This document shows, piece after piece, positions 1-8,515 of a DNA stretch of 64,000 nucleotides. Both the position numbers and the translations under genes were made by a program. This DNA is from Pycnococcus provasolii (lineage: Eukaryota > Chlorophyta > Pseudoscourfieldiophyceae > Pseudoscourfieldiales > Pycnococcaceae), in NCBI GenBank assembly GCA_938743325.2, contig OW568877.1:434001-498000 (forward strand), read 5' to 3'. A model generated the notes under the pieces. That model searched no databases. It was given only the letters and a program-made list of their open reading frames with translations, and was not told the origin of the DNA. The first letter of the stretch is position 1; each line of letters begins with the position of its first letter.

Positions 1-319
1 TGAGCACACAGAACGGCAAATACAAATTATAACGTGGAAAGAACTATAGCGATCGCGAAGCTCCGCGGAGTGGAAGACGGATTTTAAGCTTTACTAGTAC
101 AACCCAAACGTGCGCACAAGAACGGCTTTCCAAGAAGGAGGGCTTGAGCGGAAGTGAAGAACCACATGAGGAAACCATTAAGGGCGCGGCCGACCTTGCA
201 CGTGGTTGTGGGAGATGGTCAAGAAGCACATTACCTATCGCGGCCGACCTCAACCGACGTTGTTCTTCGCCTCGGTCCACTTGACTCCCCTCCATCGTGC
301 TTGTAGTGGTACTGCAGCC
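1..319. other. Window edge, no gene recognised
   Basis: I see no supported coding region here. A reading frame on the plus strand continues upstream of the gene at 320, but it opens with TTG and an ATG at 215 gives a poor N-terminus. The stretch may hold the promoter and 5' UTR of the gene at 320. Confidence 0.4.
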
Positions 320-889
320 ATGTCCGTTTTCGTTTTACCGTACGTACCGCGTGTACATGCGCTTGCTTGCCTCTTATGGCTCGTCTTAACAAGCATGCCG
401 GCAATTCACCGGCCTTCGACGACGTCTGTATGCCTGCTTGTCGCCGCAGGACACGGCCCAAACACTCCTGGGCCGACACCGCCCAAACACTCCTCGTCCG
501 CCGTGCCTTCAGCAACGCTCGGAGGTGTGAATTTGTCCGAGCTCGTTAAGAACTATACCGCCACGCACGGCTCGTGCAATCAAGCTTGCATCGACGAAAT
601 CACAGCGGCGATCGAACGGTCAAGGGCAGAGGCGCGTGGGGACGTCTTAAATACGTCGACGACAACGACGAACGCGACGTCGACGTCGACGTCGACTACC
701 ACCACCGCCACCACCGCCACCACCACCGCCACCACCGCTACCACCGCCACCACCACACTCTCTTCCCCTCCTCCAGTCGTCAGCGTGCTCGCGGACGTGC
801 CCGTGAGTGGCGCGCTTGGAGGCGGCGTGCGAGCTCCACTTGCGCTTGCTGTCGCTGTTACCGTCGCCATCGCCACCAACCGTGCATGA
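320..889 (+). CDS. Small Thr-rich secreted, possibly GPI-anchored protein
   Basis: The ATG at 320 gives a 189-residue product with a hydrophobic N-terminal segment (about residues 8-26) that looks like a signal peptide. A short mixed region with two Cys follows (NQAC context). Then comes a long Thr/Ala tract (about residues 115-150) of ACC/ACG triplet runs, and a hydrophobic C-terminus (ALAVAVTVAIA) ending just before the stop. Signal peptide, Thr-rich stalk and hydrophobic tail is the usual layout of GPI-anchored wall or surface proteins. No enzymatic domain is recognised. The triplet-rich tract makes spurious open frames likely on both strands, so expression is uncertain. I chose 320 over the earlier ATG at 215 because it puts the hydrophobic segment at the N-terminus. 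Confidence 0.4.
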   Translation: MSVFVLPYVPRVHALACLLWLVLTSMPAIHRPSTTSVCLLVAAGHGPNTPGPTPPKHSSSAVPSATLGGVNLSELVKNYTATHGSCNQACIDEITAAIERSRAEARGDVLNTSTTTTNATSTSTSTTTTATTATTTATTATTATTTLSSPPPVVSVLADVPVSGALGGGVRAPLALAVAVTVAIATNRA

Positions 890-1077
890 ACATACCACCA
901 GAGTATTTAAAGGAGTCCAATTTGCCATGGGAGGAGTTGAGGCTTGCAATCATGTATTTTTACATATATGTATACTGTATACAAAACTTCTACGCTCTCT
1001 TTCAGAAGACTGTACATACAGTAAGGCTTTCAGCTTACAAATACGCTTACAAAACATACGTCTAACATGACCATGTC

Positions 1078-1545
1078 TCACCTCCTTCCCGCATTCCTAT
1101 CCTGCCGCTTCCGCGCATCCTCCGCCTCCTTCCGCCCGCGCTCGACCGCTTTCTGCGCCTCCGCCGCCCCAGCTTTCTGCGCCGCCTTGGCTGCCTCCAC
1201 TCCCTTGCGCTGCGTCTCCTCCGCCGCCGCCGTCGCGACCGCCTGCTTCTCCTTGATCTCGTCGATGTTCGCCGCGATGTAGGCGATGAAACCGCCGACG
1301 ACAGTGACGACGAAAGCCTCCTCGACGCTGACGCGGGGCGGCGCGGGACCGCGGCGACGGGCTCCGCGGACGCTGCCAGAGCCGGGATGAGCAGTCCCGA
1401 TGGCGGGCTTCGGCGCCGACACCGCACCGCCGCGCCGAACCGCCGTCGCTGGGGGGCGGTGACTCGCATCGAAAACGCCGCCTCCCGCGGTACAACGAGG
1501 CGCCGGCGCGTAGCCGCCACCCCTCACGATCCCCCACGACGCCAT
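1078..1545 (-). CDS. Small plastid-targeted single-TM protein with Ala-rich coiled coil
   Basis: The ATG at 1545 gives 155 residues; the frame upstream of it opens only with GTG. The N-terminal ~75 residues are rich in Ala, Arg, Pro and Gly with almost no acidic residues, as in an algal chloroplast transit peptide. One hydrophobic helix follows (EAFVVTVVGGFIAYIAANI, about residues 77-95). The rest is a charged Ala/Lys/Glu/Gln helix that should form a coiled coil and ends in basic residues. This suggests a thylakoid or envelope protein with a soluble helical tail. I do not recognise the family. It could resemble small structural thylakoid proteins, but that is inference only. Confidence 0.55.
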   Translation of the reverse strand: MASWGIVRGGGYAPAPRCTAGGGVFDASHRPPATAVRRGGAVSAPKPAIGTAHPGSGSVRGARRRGPAPPRVSVEEAFVVTVVGGFIAYIAANIDEIKEKQAVATAAAEETQRKGVEAAKAAQKAGAAEAQKAVERGRKEAEDARKRQDRNAGRR

Positions 1546-1864
1546 CGCGCCCGAGAAGTTGCGCGAAAAACCCACGGGTCGCAGTTTTGGTCAACGACGA
1601 CGTCGACCGAGTGCGCGAAAAGAATAATCATTCCCAAGCAGGCAGGTGCCCTCGCCAACTAACCCCGAATTCTTCCTGGCAAGGTCAAGACACAGCTACC
1701 TTAAGTTACCCTCCTCCATAGAGTAAGTACTATGAAAGAAACAGTGATATCACAAAGAATCGTTCAAAAGTGGTTAATCCAATGCGATGCAATGCCATGG
1801 AGGCCGGATGTGCGAGTGATGTGCGTCACTGACACTGCATGCGGCTAACCTTTTAAAAAGGTTA
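1546..1864. other. Intergenic, no gene seen
   Basis: Spacer between the small plastid protein and the fold-back repeat. It carries no convincing ORF. The first part next to 1545 should contain the promoter of the minus-strand gene. Confidence 0.4.
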
Positions 1865-2735
1865 TTAGGCAGGACCTTATAGGGTCCCATTTCCAGTCCC
1901 GAAAAACTTTTTGGGGCCGTTCTATGGGAAGTTTTGTGGGATGGGGCCACCTTAGGGAACCATAAAACGGCCCCAAATTGGTTTTCGTTTTTCGGGAGCT
2001 CCCGAAAAACGTTCCCAGTCCCACAAAACTCGCGAGTTTTGTGGAAGTGGGAAAAGGTCTCCCACAAAACTCCCCCGGTGCTAACCCTAACCCTATTCCA
2101 ACACAACGGGTCTTCAGGTCGGCGGGGAACAGCATAGAGCTGTTTTCGAACCTCACTTGGTTGGGGACAACAACCCGGCGCCATGGCGTCGTCGCCGGCG
2201 GTGGTGGCGCGCGTAGCGGGGCAGTCTGAGGTGTATGGCTGGTGGGCAGGCTCAAAGGCTGACAGGTGGGGGACTGGTTGACCTCATGTAAGTTGATCTT
2301 GTAACATCATGAACAACATCTTGTCCTATAACCTTAAGGTCAACCCACTCTCCCTTAAGGTCGCATCCCACCTCCGAGTAGGTTTCATGTTCGAAGATGT
2401 TGTTACATGGAGCTTACATGAGTCTTACCAACAAGGCATAAGCCAGCCGCGTAGCCAGTGAGCCAGCCATACGACACAGACTGCGCTACTACGGGTGCCG
2501 GGACCGCCGGCGACGACGCCATGGTATCGGCATGTCGGTCAAAGAAGTCGTACCTCCTCCCTGGTCGACACAAACAGTCGGGGATACCGGTTGAGGAAAG
2601 AGCCAATTGTGGGAGTGGGAGCTCATCCCTTTTTAAAGGTAACAAATTTTTCGCTCCCCACAAAACGGTCCCACCACCCAAAAAAACCTTTTTTGGGGAG
2701 TTTTGTGGGAGTGGGAACAAGTCCCTATAAGGTTC
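1865..2735. repeat. Nested inverted-repeat (fold-back) element
   Basis: Several inverted repeats are nested in about 870 bp. The outer arms share CCTTATAGGG (1873 region) with its complement CCCTATAAGG (2723 region), followed by related runs of CCCACAAAAC/GTTTTGTGGG. Inner arms are a perfect 22-bp inverted match, CCATGGCG... at 2182-2203 and its complement at about 2502-2523, with roughly 80% similarity continuing for some 50 bp. A third pair, CTCATGTAAG at 2283-2292 and CTTACATGAG at 2413-2422, lies at the centre. Two perfect palindromes also occur, of 26 bp (1986-2011) and 24 bp (2021-2044). No transposase frame is present. This looks like a MITE or fold-back element, or an aggregate of several. 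Confidence 0.55.
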
Positions 2736-3155
2736 AGCCTTAGGAGGCCTACATACCACGGTAACTTTACCACATCATGCATGCGGTTGGTGAGGACTTG
2801 AGGCCGCGCAACAACAACCCGCTGTCCTGTCGGCCTGTCCGCGCGCGCCAAAGCCAAAGAAACACCACCCTACTTCCCTACCCTCTCCTTTTCGCCTCGG
2901 CCCTTTTAGCCTTCGTTCTCTCGCGATTTACCTGGATTGATTTGGCCGCCGGATCGATCATTCTCGTAGGCATTTTAGTTTCGTCATTCGCAGTATCTCC
3001 ACGAGGCATCCAGTCTTGTGGGCTTAGTGTTTCTTGGTGGTTCTTTGCTTAGCTGTTTCTTACGATCGTTGTCGTATCTATAGCTTAAGCTTAAGCTTGC
3101 ATAGAAGCAGGAACTTGAGGACTAACATCTTGTTGTAGCCTGGATCTTGTGGGTG
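2736..3155. other. Intergenic, likely promoter region
   Basis: About 420 bp between the fold-back element and the CS-thioredoxin gene. It has pyrimidine-rich stretches and an AGCTTAAGCTTAAGCTT duplication near 3085, but no ORF I would support. Confidence 0.35.
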
Positions 3156-5573
3156 ATGGTGATGACTCCTCAGGGGTTTTCGCGATCGGTCCAAGTGGGG
3201 TTTGCGGCCGGACGGTTTCGCCAAAGGGCTGGCCTCGCCTCTTTCAGTGTCGTCTTAATGTTCGTGGCGTTGTCGGCGACGTTTTGGAACGTAAGACTGG
3301 CCTCTGCGGAAGATGCAGCAGCAGCCTCAGCAACGACGACGACGACGACACCAAAGACGCTGTGGGCACAGCGCGAGCACATACTCTACCTGCGCATAAA
3401 CACGCCAGACGTCGACGTGGCGTCCATAACGACGTTCGTCAACGATACGCACGTGCAAATGACAGCGCGATCCAAGGCGACGGGAGAGACGTACGACGCG
3501 TCTCTGCACCTATTCCGGCGCATCGAGGCGCGCACAGTCACGTGGGAAGCCACGTCCGGACAAGTCAGCTTCATCGTGCCGAAAAAGTGGAACTGGATCT
3601 ACTGGCCGCGCCTGCTGCGTGACCCGAAGGACAAGTACCGCGCGTACGTCGGCATCGACTGGAAGCGGTGGAAGATCGAAAACGAGGATGAGGAGTCCGA
3701 CACGCTCATGGGACCTGGGCAGGACGAAGAGTGGCTCGACGAGGACCTCGCGCAGAAGAAAAAGGCGTACTTCCCGAACGAGGAGAAGCCAGACGCGCAG
3801 CTGCCACTCCTGAACGAGACGACGTTCGTCGACTTTGTAGGCAAGCACGAAATCAACGCCGTGCTCTTCTTCGATCGCGAGCGACGGGGGAAACACATGT
3901 CCAACCCGTGCTTGCCAGCGTACTACGCCTTCGCCGGCCTTCAGCTTATGTTTGAAAGCGACAACATCACGCTCGCGGCGGTGGACATCAGGGCGAGCGC
4001 GAAAGTTGCGAAGAGGCTGCACGTCACGCACACGCCGGTGGCGAAGCTCTTCTTCAAGAACGGCGACATGTTCCAGTTCGACCCGATGGAGCTCAAGGAC
4101 ACGAAGACGCTCGGGAACTACCTGTACCGCCAGCAGCAGGAGCCGTACCGAATGCTGCACAACGAGTCGCACGCGCTCGCATACCTCGCGAAATTCCCGA
4201 AAACGGCGATGATGGTGCTCGACAGCGACCGAAACCTCACGGCTGTCATCACGAAGAAGAAGAGGACGAAGACGGTGGTGGCTGAGGACGTCTTCGACAT
4301 GTCCGCGAAGGGTCATCGCGCGAAGCCCGACCTCCTGCCCGTCGCATACGCGAAGCTGAAGGTGCCTGGCGGCCTCGCGGACATGCCGGAACTCGCCGAG
4401 AAGCTTAACGTCACGAACGACTTCCAGGGTGTCGTCCTGTACAAAGACGAGGAGGAGCCGCACAGCTTCGTCGGGCCGTGGATACGAGGCGTTCTTGACA
4501 GCTTCTTGTACCGCATGCACTTCAATGTGCTGGAGTACATCACGCCCGGAACGTTCCAGGAGTACCGCAAGCGTAAGCTGCCCATGCTCTACGTGTTACT
4601 GCACGACCCGCGCATGGACCAGCGCAACGGAACAGCGCCCATGCTAAGCAACGAGACGAAGGAAGAATTCAAGGCGCTTCTCAAGGACGTGCGCGAGGTT
4701 GCGCGAAACTACACAGGGCGCGTGAGCTTCGTGTACACCCATGTCGAGCGCACGGGCGACCTGATGGACCACCTGCGCTGCGAGTTCAAGAATGCCTCGT
4801 TCGCGGTGCTCGAGGACTTCACCGAGGAATACCGCTACTGCGTGGAATCGACGGATGAAAGTCCGCTCACGGTGGATCGGATCAAGAAACTGGTACAAGG
4901 GTACGTTTCGCAGGACAAGAACTTAGAGCCTGACAAGGTGAGGAGCGAGCCGCTGCCAAAGAGGAACCCTGGCCCCAGCGGCGTGTACGACGTTGTTGCA
5001 GACAATTTGATTTCCTTCAGCATGGACGAGAAAGTCGACTCGGTCATTCACTTTTACGCGGCGTTCGACGAGGGCAACGACAAGATGGATCTCGAGCTGC
5101 GCATGGTGTCGGAGATGCTGGAGGATGTTAAGACGATCCGCATCGGGCGCATCGACGGCATGAAGAACGAGCGTCCCAAGACGTTCATCGATCCTGGCTT
5201 CTTCCCGTGTACGATTGCGTTTCCTGCGGACCGCAAGATGATGCCCGTGTTCTTCAACAAAACAGCCGGATTCACGCGCGATCGTCTGCTTGGCTGGATC
5301 ACCGACATGGCGTTCTTCCCCATCCACGACTCGTGGGTTGATCCGAAGGATGTGGAGGCTGCGAAGAAAGTGTACGGAAGCGACGAGTCGCTGCCGCACG
5401 GGCGCCGTAAGGACCTGTACAACGATTGGAAGTATCCTGGCACCGACGTGACGATTGTGGAGTACATGAAGAAACTCGACGACGAGATTGCCGCGAAGAA
5501 GAATAAGCGACAGTCGAACGAGACTTCATCAGAATCACCGCCGCCAACCCCTCCTCCCAAGGAGGATCTCTGA
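3156..5573 (+). CDS. ER protein with CS (p23-like) domain and thioredoxin-like modules
   Basis: The ATG at 3156 gives 805 residues; the codons upstream are TTG and GTG. A hydrophobic segment at about residues 25-50 acts as signal peptide or anchor and is followed by a Thr-rich linker. Residues ~70-170 fit a CS domain: WAQREHILYLRI at its start, then WEATSG, a PKK motif, WPRL and IDWKRW at its end, as in p23 and B-ind1-type proteins. An acidic linker follows. Then at least one thioredoxin-fold module (about 225-335) has the cis-Pro strand HTPVAKLFFKNG but no CxxC. Further modules of similar length run to ~750, the last with DPGFFPCTIAF. About a dozen NxS/T sequons fit a luminal location. The C-terminus is KEDL, near but not equal to KDEL. 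Likely an ER chaperone-like scaffold without redox activity; the function is inferred. Confidence 0.7.
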   Translation: MVMTPQGFSRSVQVGFAAGRFRQRAGLASFSVVLMFVALSATFWNVRLASAEDAAAASATTTTTTPKTLWAQREHILYLRINTPDVDVASITTFVNDTHVQMTARSKATGETYDASLHLFRRIEARTVTWEATSGQVSFIVPKKWNWIYWPRLLRDPKDKYRAYVGIDWKRWKIENEDEESDTLMGPGQDEEWLDEDLAQKKKAYFPNEEKPDAQLPLLNETTFVDFVGKHEINAVLFFDRERRGKHMSNPCLPAYYAFAGLQLMFESDNITLAAVDIRASAKVAKRLHVTHTPVAKLFFKNGDMFQFDPMELKDTKTLGNYLYRQQQEPYRMLHNESHALAYLAKFPKTAMMVLDSDRNLTAVITKKKRTKTVVAEDVFDMSAKGHRAKPDLLPVAYAKLKVPGGLADMPELAEKLNVTNDFQGVVLYKDEEEPHSFVGPWIRGVLDSFLYRMHFNVLEYITPGTFQEYRKRKLPMLYVLLHDPRMDQRNGTAPMLSNETKEEFKALLKDVREVARNYTGRVSFVYTHVERTGDLMDHLRCEFKNASFAVLEDFTEEYRYCVESTDESPLTVDRIKKLVQGYVSQDKNLEPDKVRSEPLPKRNPGPSGVYDVVADNLISFSMDEKVDSVIHFYAAFDEGNDKMDLELRMVSEMLEDVKTIRIGRIDGMKNERPKTFIDPGFFPCTIAFPADRKMMPVFFNKTAGFTRDRLLGWITDMAFFPIHDSWVDPKDVEAAKKVYGSDESLPHGRRKDLYNDWKYPGTDVTIVEYMKKLDDEIAAKKNKRQSNETSSESPPPTPPPKEDL

Positions 5574-5768
5574 GCCTAACGGCGGCGGCGGCGGCGGCGC
5601 GCTCTTCTTGAAAAAATGTATCTACGACCCCTTAATTTTTTTTCCACGACCCACTCCCCCCCTTGAATCGCGCGCGCGAAAACGCGCGTGTACACAAGAT
5701 GTTTGACAACAGAACGGTGCTGCAACACCACGTTACAGCAAGGCTTGTTTTGGTGGGGGCGGTGGTTC

Positions 5769-7190
5769 TTACGCGGCAGCCTCCGCCGCCTTCTCCTCCT
5801 CGAAGGCAATCTTCGCTGCGCGAGCGTTGGAAAGCACGAGCATGAGAGCCTCGAGCGTGACAGCCCCATCCGCGAGCAGCGCCTCGAGAACCGCGCTGTC
5901 CTCTGGCAGGATCGGTGGCGGCGGCTCCGGCGCCTCGGCGGGCGGCTCCTCTCCCTCCACCACCTCAGGCTGCTCCGCCTCTGGGTAGATGGTGAGCGCC
6001 TCGCGCTTCTCGGCAATCGTCTCGGCCGCGAGCACGTCTGCAATGGCATCCTTAAGGAAGTGCGGCACGCCCTCCTCCGGCGGCTCGGCGGTGGGCGCGG
6101 CGAGAATGTCGGACGCAGCTTCGAACACCGCCGCGCGCGCCTCCGCCTCCGCGGTGGTGAGGTCCTCCGCGAACCACGCAGCCTCCTTCTCGGCGGCGGC
6201 TGTGTGCTCGGCGATCGTTCCCGCGCTCGTCTCCGCGGCATCGATGGTTCGCTGCAAAGCGTCGAGCACGAGCGACTCGACGGCGGCGCGCGACGTGGAC
6301 GCGGCGTCGATGCTCGGCACCATCTCCTCCTGCAGCCACGGCAGGAAGTCCGTCTCCACCTCCTTCTCGACGGGGTCGTAGAAGAAGCCGTCGGCGTAGA
6401 GTTTGTCGTACACTCCGGATACGATTCCGGAGAGGTAGCCTCGCGAGAAGACGGACGCGGCCACCTTCTCGCGCACCATCTTCTCGCGGTCGAGTCTCTC
6501 GCGTTCCTGCGCGAGTCGTCGCGCCTTCTCCTCCACCTTTCGCTTCTCGGCCGCCTCCATGCGCTGCGTGGCGACGAGTTCTGCGTTTCGGATTTGTTCG
6601 AAGTGCTCCTGGTGCGCGCGCATGGCTGCGAGTTCCTCCTCCTCCATCACTTCCATCATGCCCTGCTCGAGCGTCTTGCCCACGAGAACCTCGAGGATGG
6701 GCTCCACCTCGAAGTCGAAGTCGAAGAGTTCGCCGGGCAGGATCTGCGTGACAGCGTCGACGCCCGTTTTGGCGGGCACGAACAGCGGCGTGGGCGGCCT
6801 GTCGATGAACGGGTCCGTCTGCACTGCGATGTCGCTCTCCGGGACGACGTCCGTGAGTTCCTCGAGGTAGGAGTCCGTCTGCACGTCCATGTGTCGTCGT
6901 CCTTCGACGGGGTCCGTCGCCGCGGGTCCTCGAATGTGTTTTGTGCGTCGTTTCACGGTCTTGGGCATTGACGCAGACTCGTCCGCGGGAACGGCGGGTA
7001 CGATTTGCGCGGCGTACGTGTTACCTCGCACGACGCGTCGGTCGTACATGATGTTCATCGGGTAAGCACCCCCCACACCTGCTGGACCCATCTCTGGTGC
7101 AGGTCCGGCATCCCTGAACTTGCGTCCTGAGCGCACGGCACGCGGGTCGGACGCGAACGTGTACGGCTGCTCTGCGGAGGCCGCCACCAT
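5769..7190 (-). CDS. RSP3: Radial spoke protein 3
   Basis: The ATG at 7190 starts a 473-residue protein; an upstream in-frame extension lacks ATG. The N-terminal half carries the family signature of the radial spoke 3 domain: MDVQTDSYLEELTD, VQTDPFIDRPPTPLF, VPAKTG, a TQI and GELFDFD block, and EVLVGKTLEQGMMEV, followed by a long Glu/Arg-rich helix. RSP3 dimers form the core of the axonemal radial spoke, anchor it to outer doublets, and bind the PKA regulatory subunit through amphipathic helices. The C-terminal ~200 residues are Ala/Glu-rich and divergent, ending in a Pro/Glu segment and an Ala-rich tail. Its presence implies a motile 9+2 flagellum at some life stage. Shadow frames on the opposite strand are not genes. 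Confidence 0.9.
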   Translation of the reverse strand: MVAASAEQPYTFASDPRAVRSGRKFRDAGPAPEMGPAGVGGAYPMNIMYDRRVVRGNTYAAQIVPAVPADESASMPKTVKRRTKHIRGPAATDPVEGRRHMDVQTDSYLEELTDVVPESDIAVQTDPFIDRPPTPLFVPAKTGVDAVTQILPGELFDFDFEVEPILEVLVGKTLEQGMMEVMEEEELAAMRAHQEHFEQIRNAELVATQRMEAAEKRKVEEKARRLAQERERLDREKMVREKVAASVFSRGYLSGIVSGVYDKLYADGFFYDPVEKEVETDFLPWLQEEMVPSIDAASTSRAAVESLVLDALQRTIDAAETSAGTIAEHTAAAEKEAAWFAEDLTTAEAEARAAVFEAASDILAAPTAEPPEEGVPHFLKDAIADVLAAETIAEKREALTIYPEAEQPEVVEGEEPPAEAPEPPPPILPEDSAVLEALLADGAVTLEALMLVLSNARAAKIAFEEEKAAEAAA

Positions 7191-8515
7191 AATAATAAAA
7201 AACCTTAACAAAGAAACAAAGAAGAAGAACTAAGGAAAAGCACTTACTTACTTCAAAAGCCCTTAAGGCGCAACGCAATGGCCGGCCGCGAGTGCTATGC
7301 AATGGCCGCCTTCCAGGAGGGAGCGAGGGAGCGAGGGAGGACGAAGAGGCGAAGAGGGAGACGCACCCACCCACGCGAGGCGAAAGGCGAGAGGCGGACG
7401 GCGACGGCGTTGACGTTGAATGAGAGCTCTCGTGCCCTCGTGCCCGGCGTCGCTCAACCTCGCAGAACTCCTCGCAGAACTCGCTGTGGTTGTGGTCCAC
7501 TCGCCCTTTCGCATCCCACGACGCTGCCTTGCCTAACCTTACTCGCTCGACCATGGAGAGCTTGTGGGACGTCTTGACCGGCGGACCTCATCGCTCGACC
7601 AAAGGCTCACTGGGACGGACCTCATCGCTCGACCATGGAGAGCTTGTGGGACGGACCGGCGGACCTCATCGCTCCATTCGCAATGCATTCGCTCGCCTTA
7701 ACCTTAACCTTCACCTCCTGTATTCGCTACATTGCCTAGTAGTCTAGTACTACATAGTGGTTCTTGCCGACCACGACACACGAGGGCGATGCACTGATGC
7801 ATGAGCGTGAGCTTCATGCATCGGTTCAGCCTCGGCATCTGTTCCTGTTCCTGTTCCGTTCGTTTTCTTGGGCACAACACAACAACACAACAACACAACA
7901 AGGGAGAACAGGTCCCTAGGTCGGATTCTACAGTAAGAGAACAGGCAGTTGGCCTCGAGTACAGTAATGCGGAGTTCCTGGGCCCATCTCATTGGAGACG
8001 AGTGTTGAGTGTCCATGCCTCCATGATGGGCCGGCCGGTCAACCACCTCCTCGCTCGACTAACCTTAATCTTCGGATCCCAGGAAGGCGTGTCGATCCCA
8101 CCGTTCGCCATGGCCAAAGTCCAAAGAGACGCCTGTGCTACACTCTTTTTACCTACCGGGCCACAGGTGTATCCCCTGGGAGTTTTTCTGCCCGGGACCT
8201 CGCCCCCGGGAAGGCGTGCTGCGCCTGCCCTGGCGAACCTCACGGGAGCATGGAAACGGGAAGGGTGGGTGGGTTAGCTCACGAAAGCCGGAATGGCGTA
8301 GCCTGCTGGGGCATCCCTTGCGGCCGCAGCATGCCGATGGTGATGCGAGCTCTTCAACGGCGAGTCTAAGCCGAGGGGCTGGTAGCCACCGCGCCCAGCT
8401 AGCAAGTCTCGAGTGTCTACATCTCATCATCTGGTAGATACTTTAGTTACATCATTATATCATTTCAACTATAGGAAAACAAAAAAAAGGAAAGGACAAA
8501 AAAAGGATATAAACA
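7191..8515. other. Long intergenic spacer with repeats
   Basis: About 1.3 kb without a supported gene. It holds an 82-bp tandem duplication (7546-7675), a degenerate telomere-like CCTTAACCTTAACCTT run near 7698, and an ACAAC microsatellite near 7878. A GC-rich block at about 8160-8420 has self-complementary CCCGGG boxes. Short open frames on both strands lack codon-like composition and family similarity. Confidence 0.5.
7546..7675. repeat. 82-bp tandem duplication
   Basis: CTCGACCATGGAGAGCTTG begins at 7546 and again at 7628. Each copy is followed by a GACCGGCGGACCTCATCGCTC block, with a further partial internal copy around 7603. The second copy fades at about 7675. It lies in the spacer upstream of RSP3. 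Confidence 0.6.

Noticed and set aside
574-1065. Alternative frame through the Thr triplet run
   Set aside because: The ACC/CGA triplet tract keeps all frames open; the His/Arg-rich product is not credible.
3510-4520. 336-codon minus frame opposite the CS-thioredoxin gene
   Set aside because: Shadow of a well-supported gene, with Val/Arg/His-rich nonsense composition.
5688-6971. 427-codon frame on the plus strand opposite RSP3
   Set aside because: It is the antisense of a clear RSP3 gene with high third-position GC, which leaves opposite frames open. The translation is Leu/Arg/His-rich and has no domain.
7801-8277. 158-codon plus frame in the RSP3-lipase spacer
   Set aside because: No family, no signal, and overlapping equally long frames in other phases.
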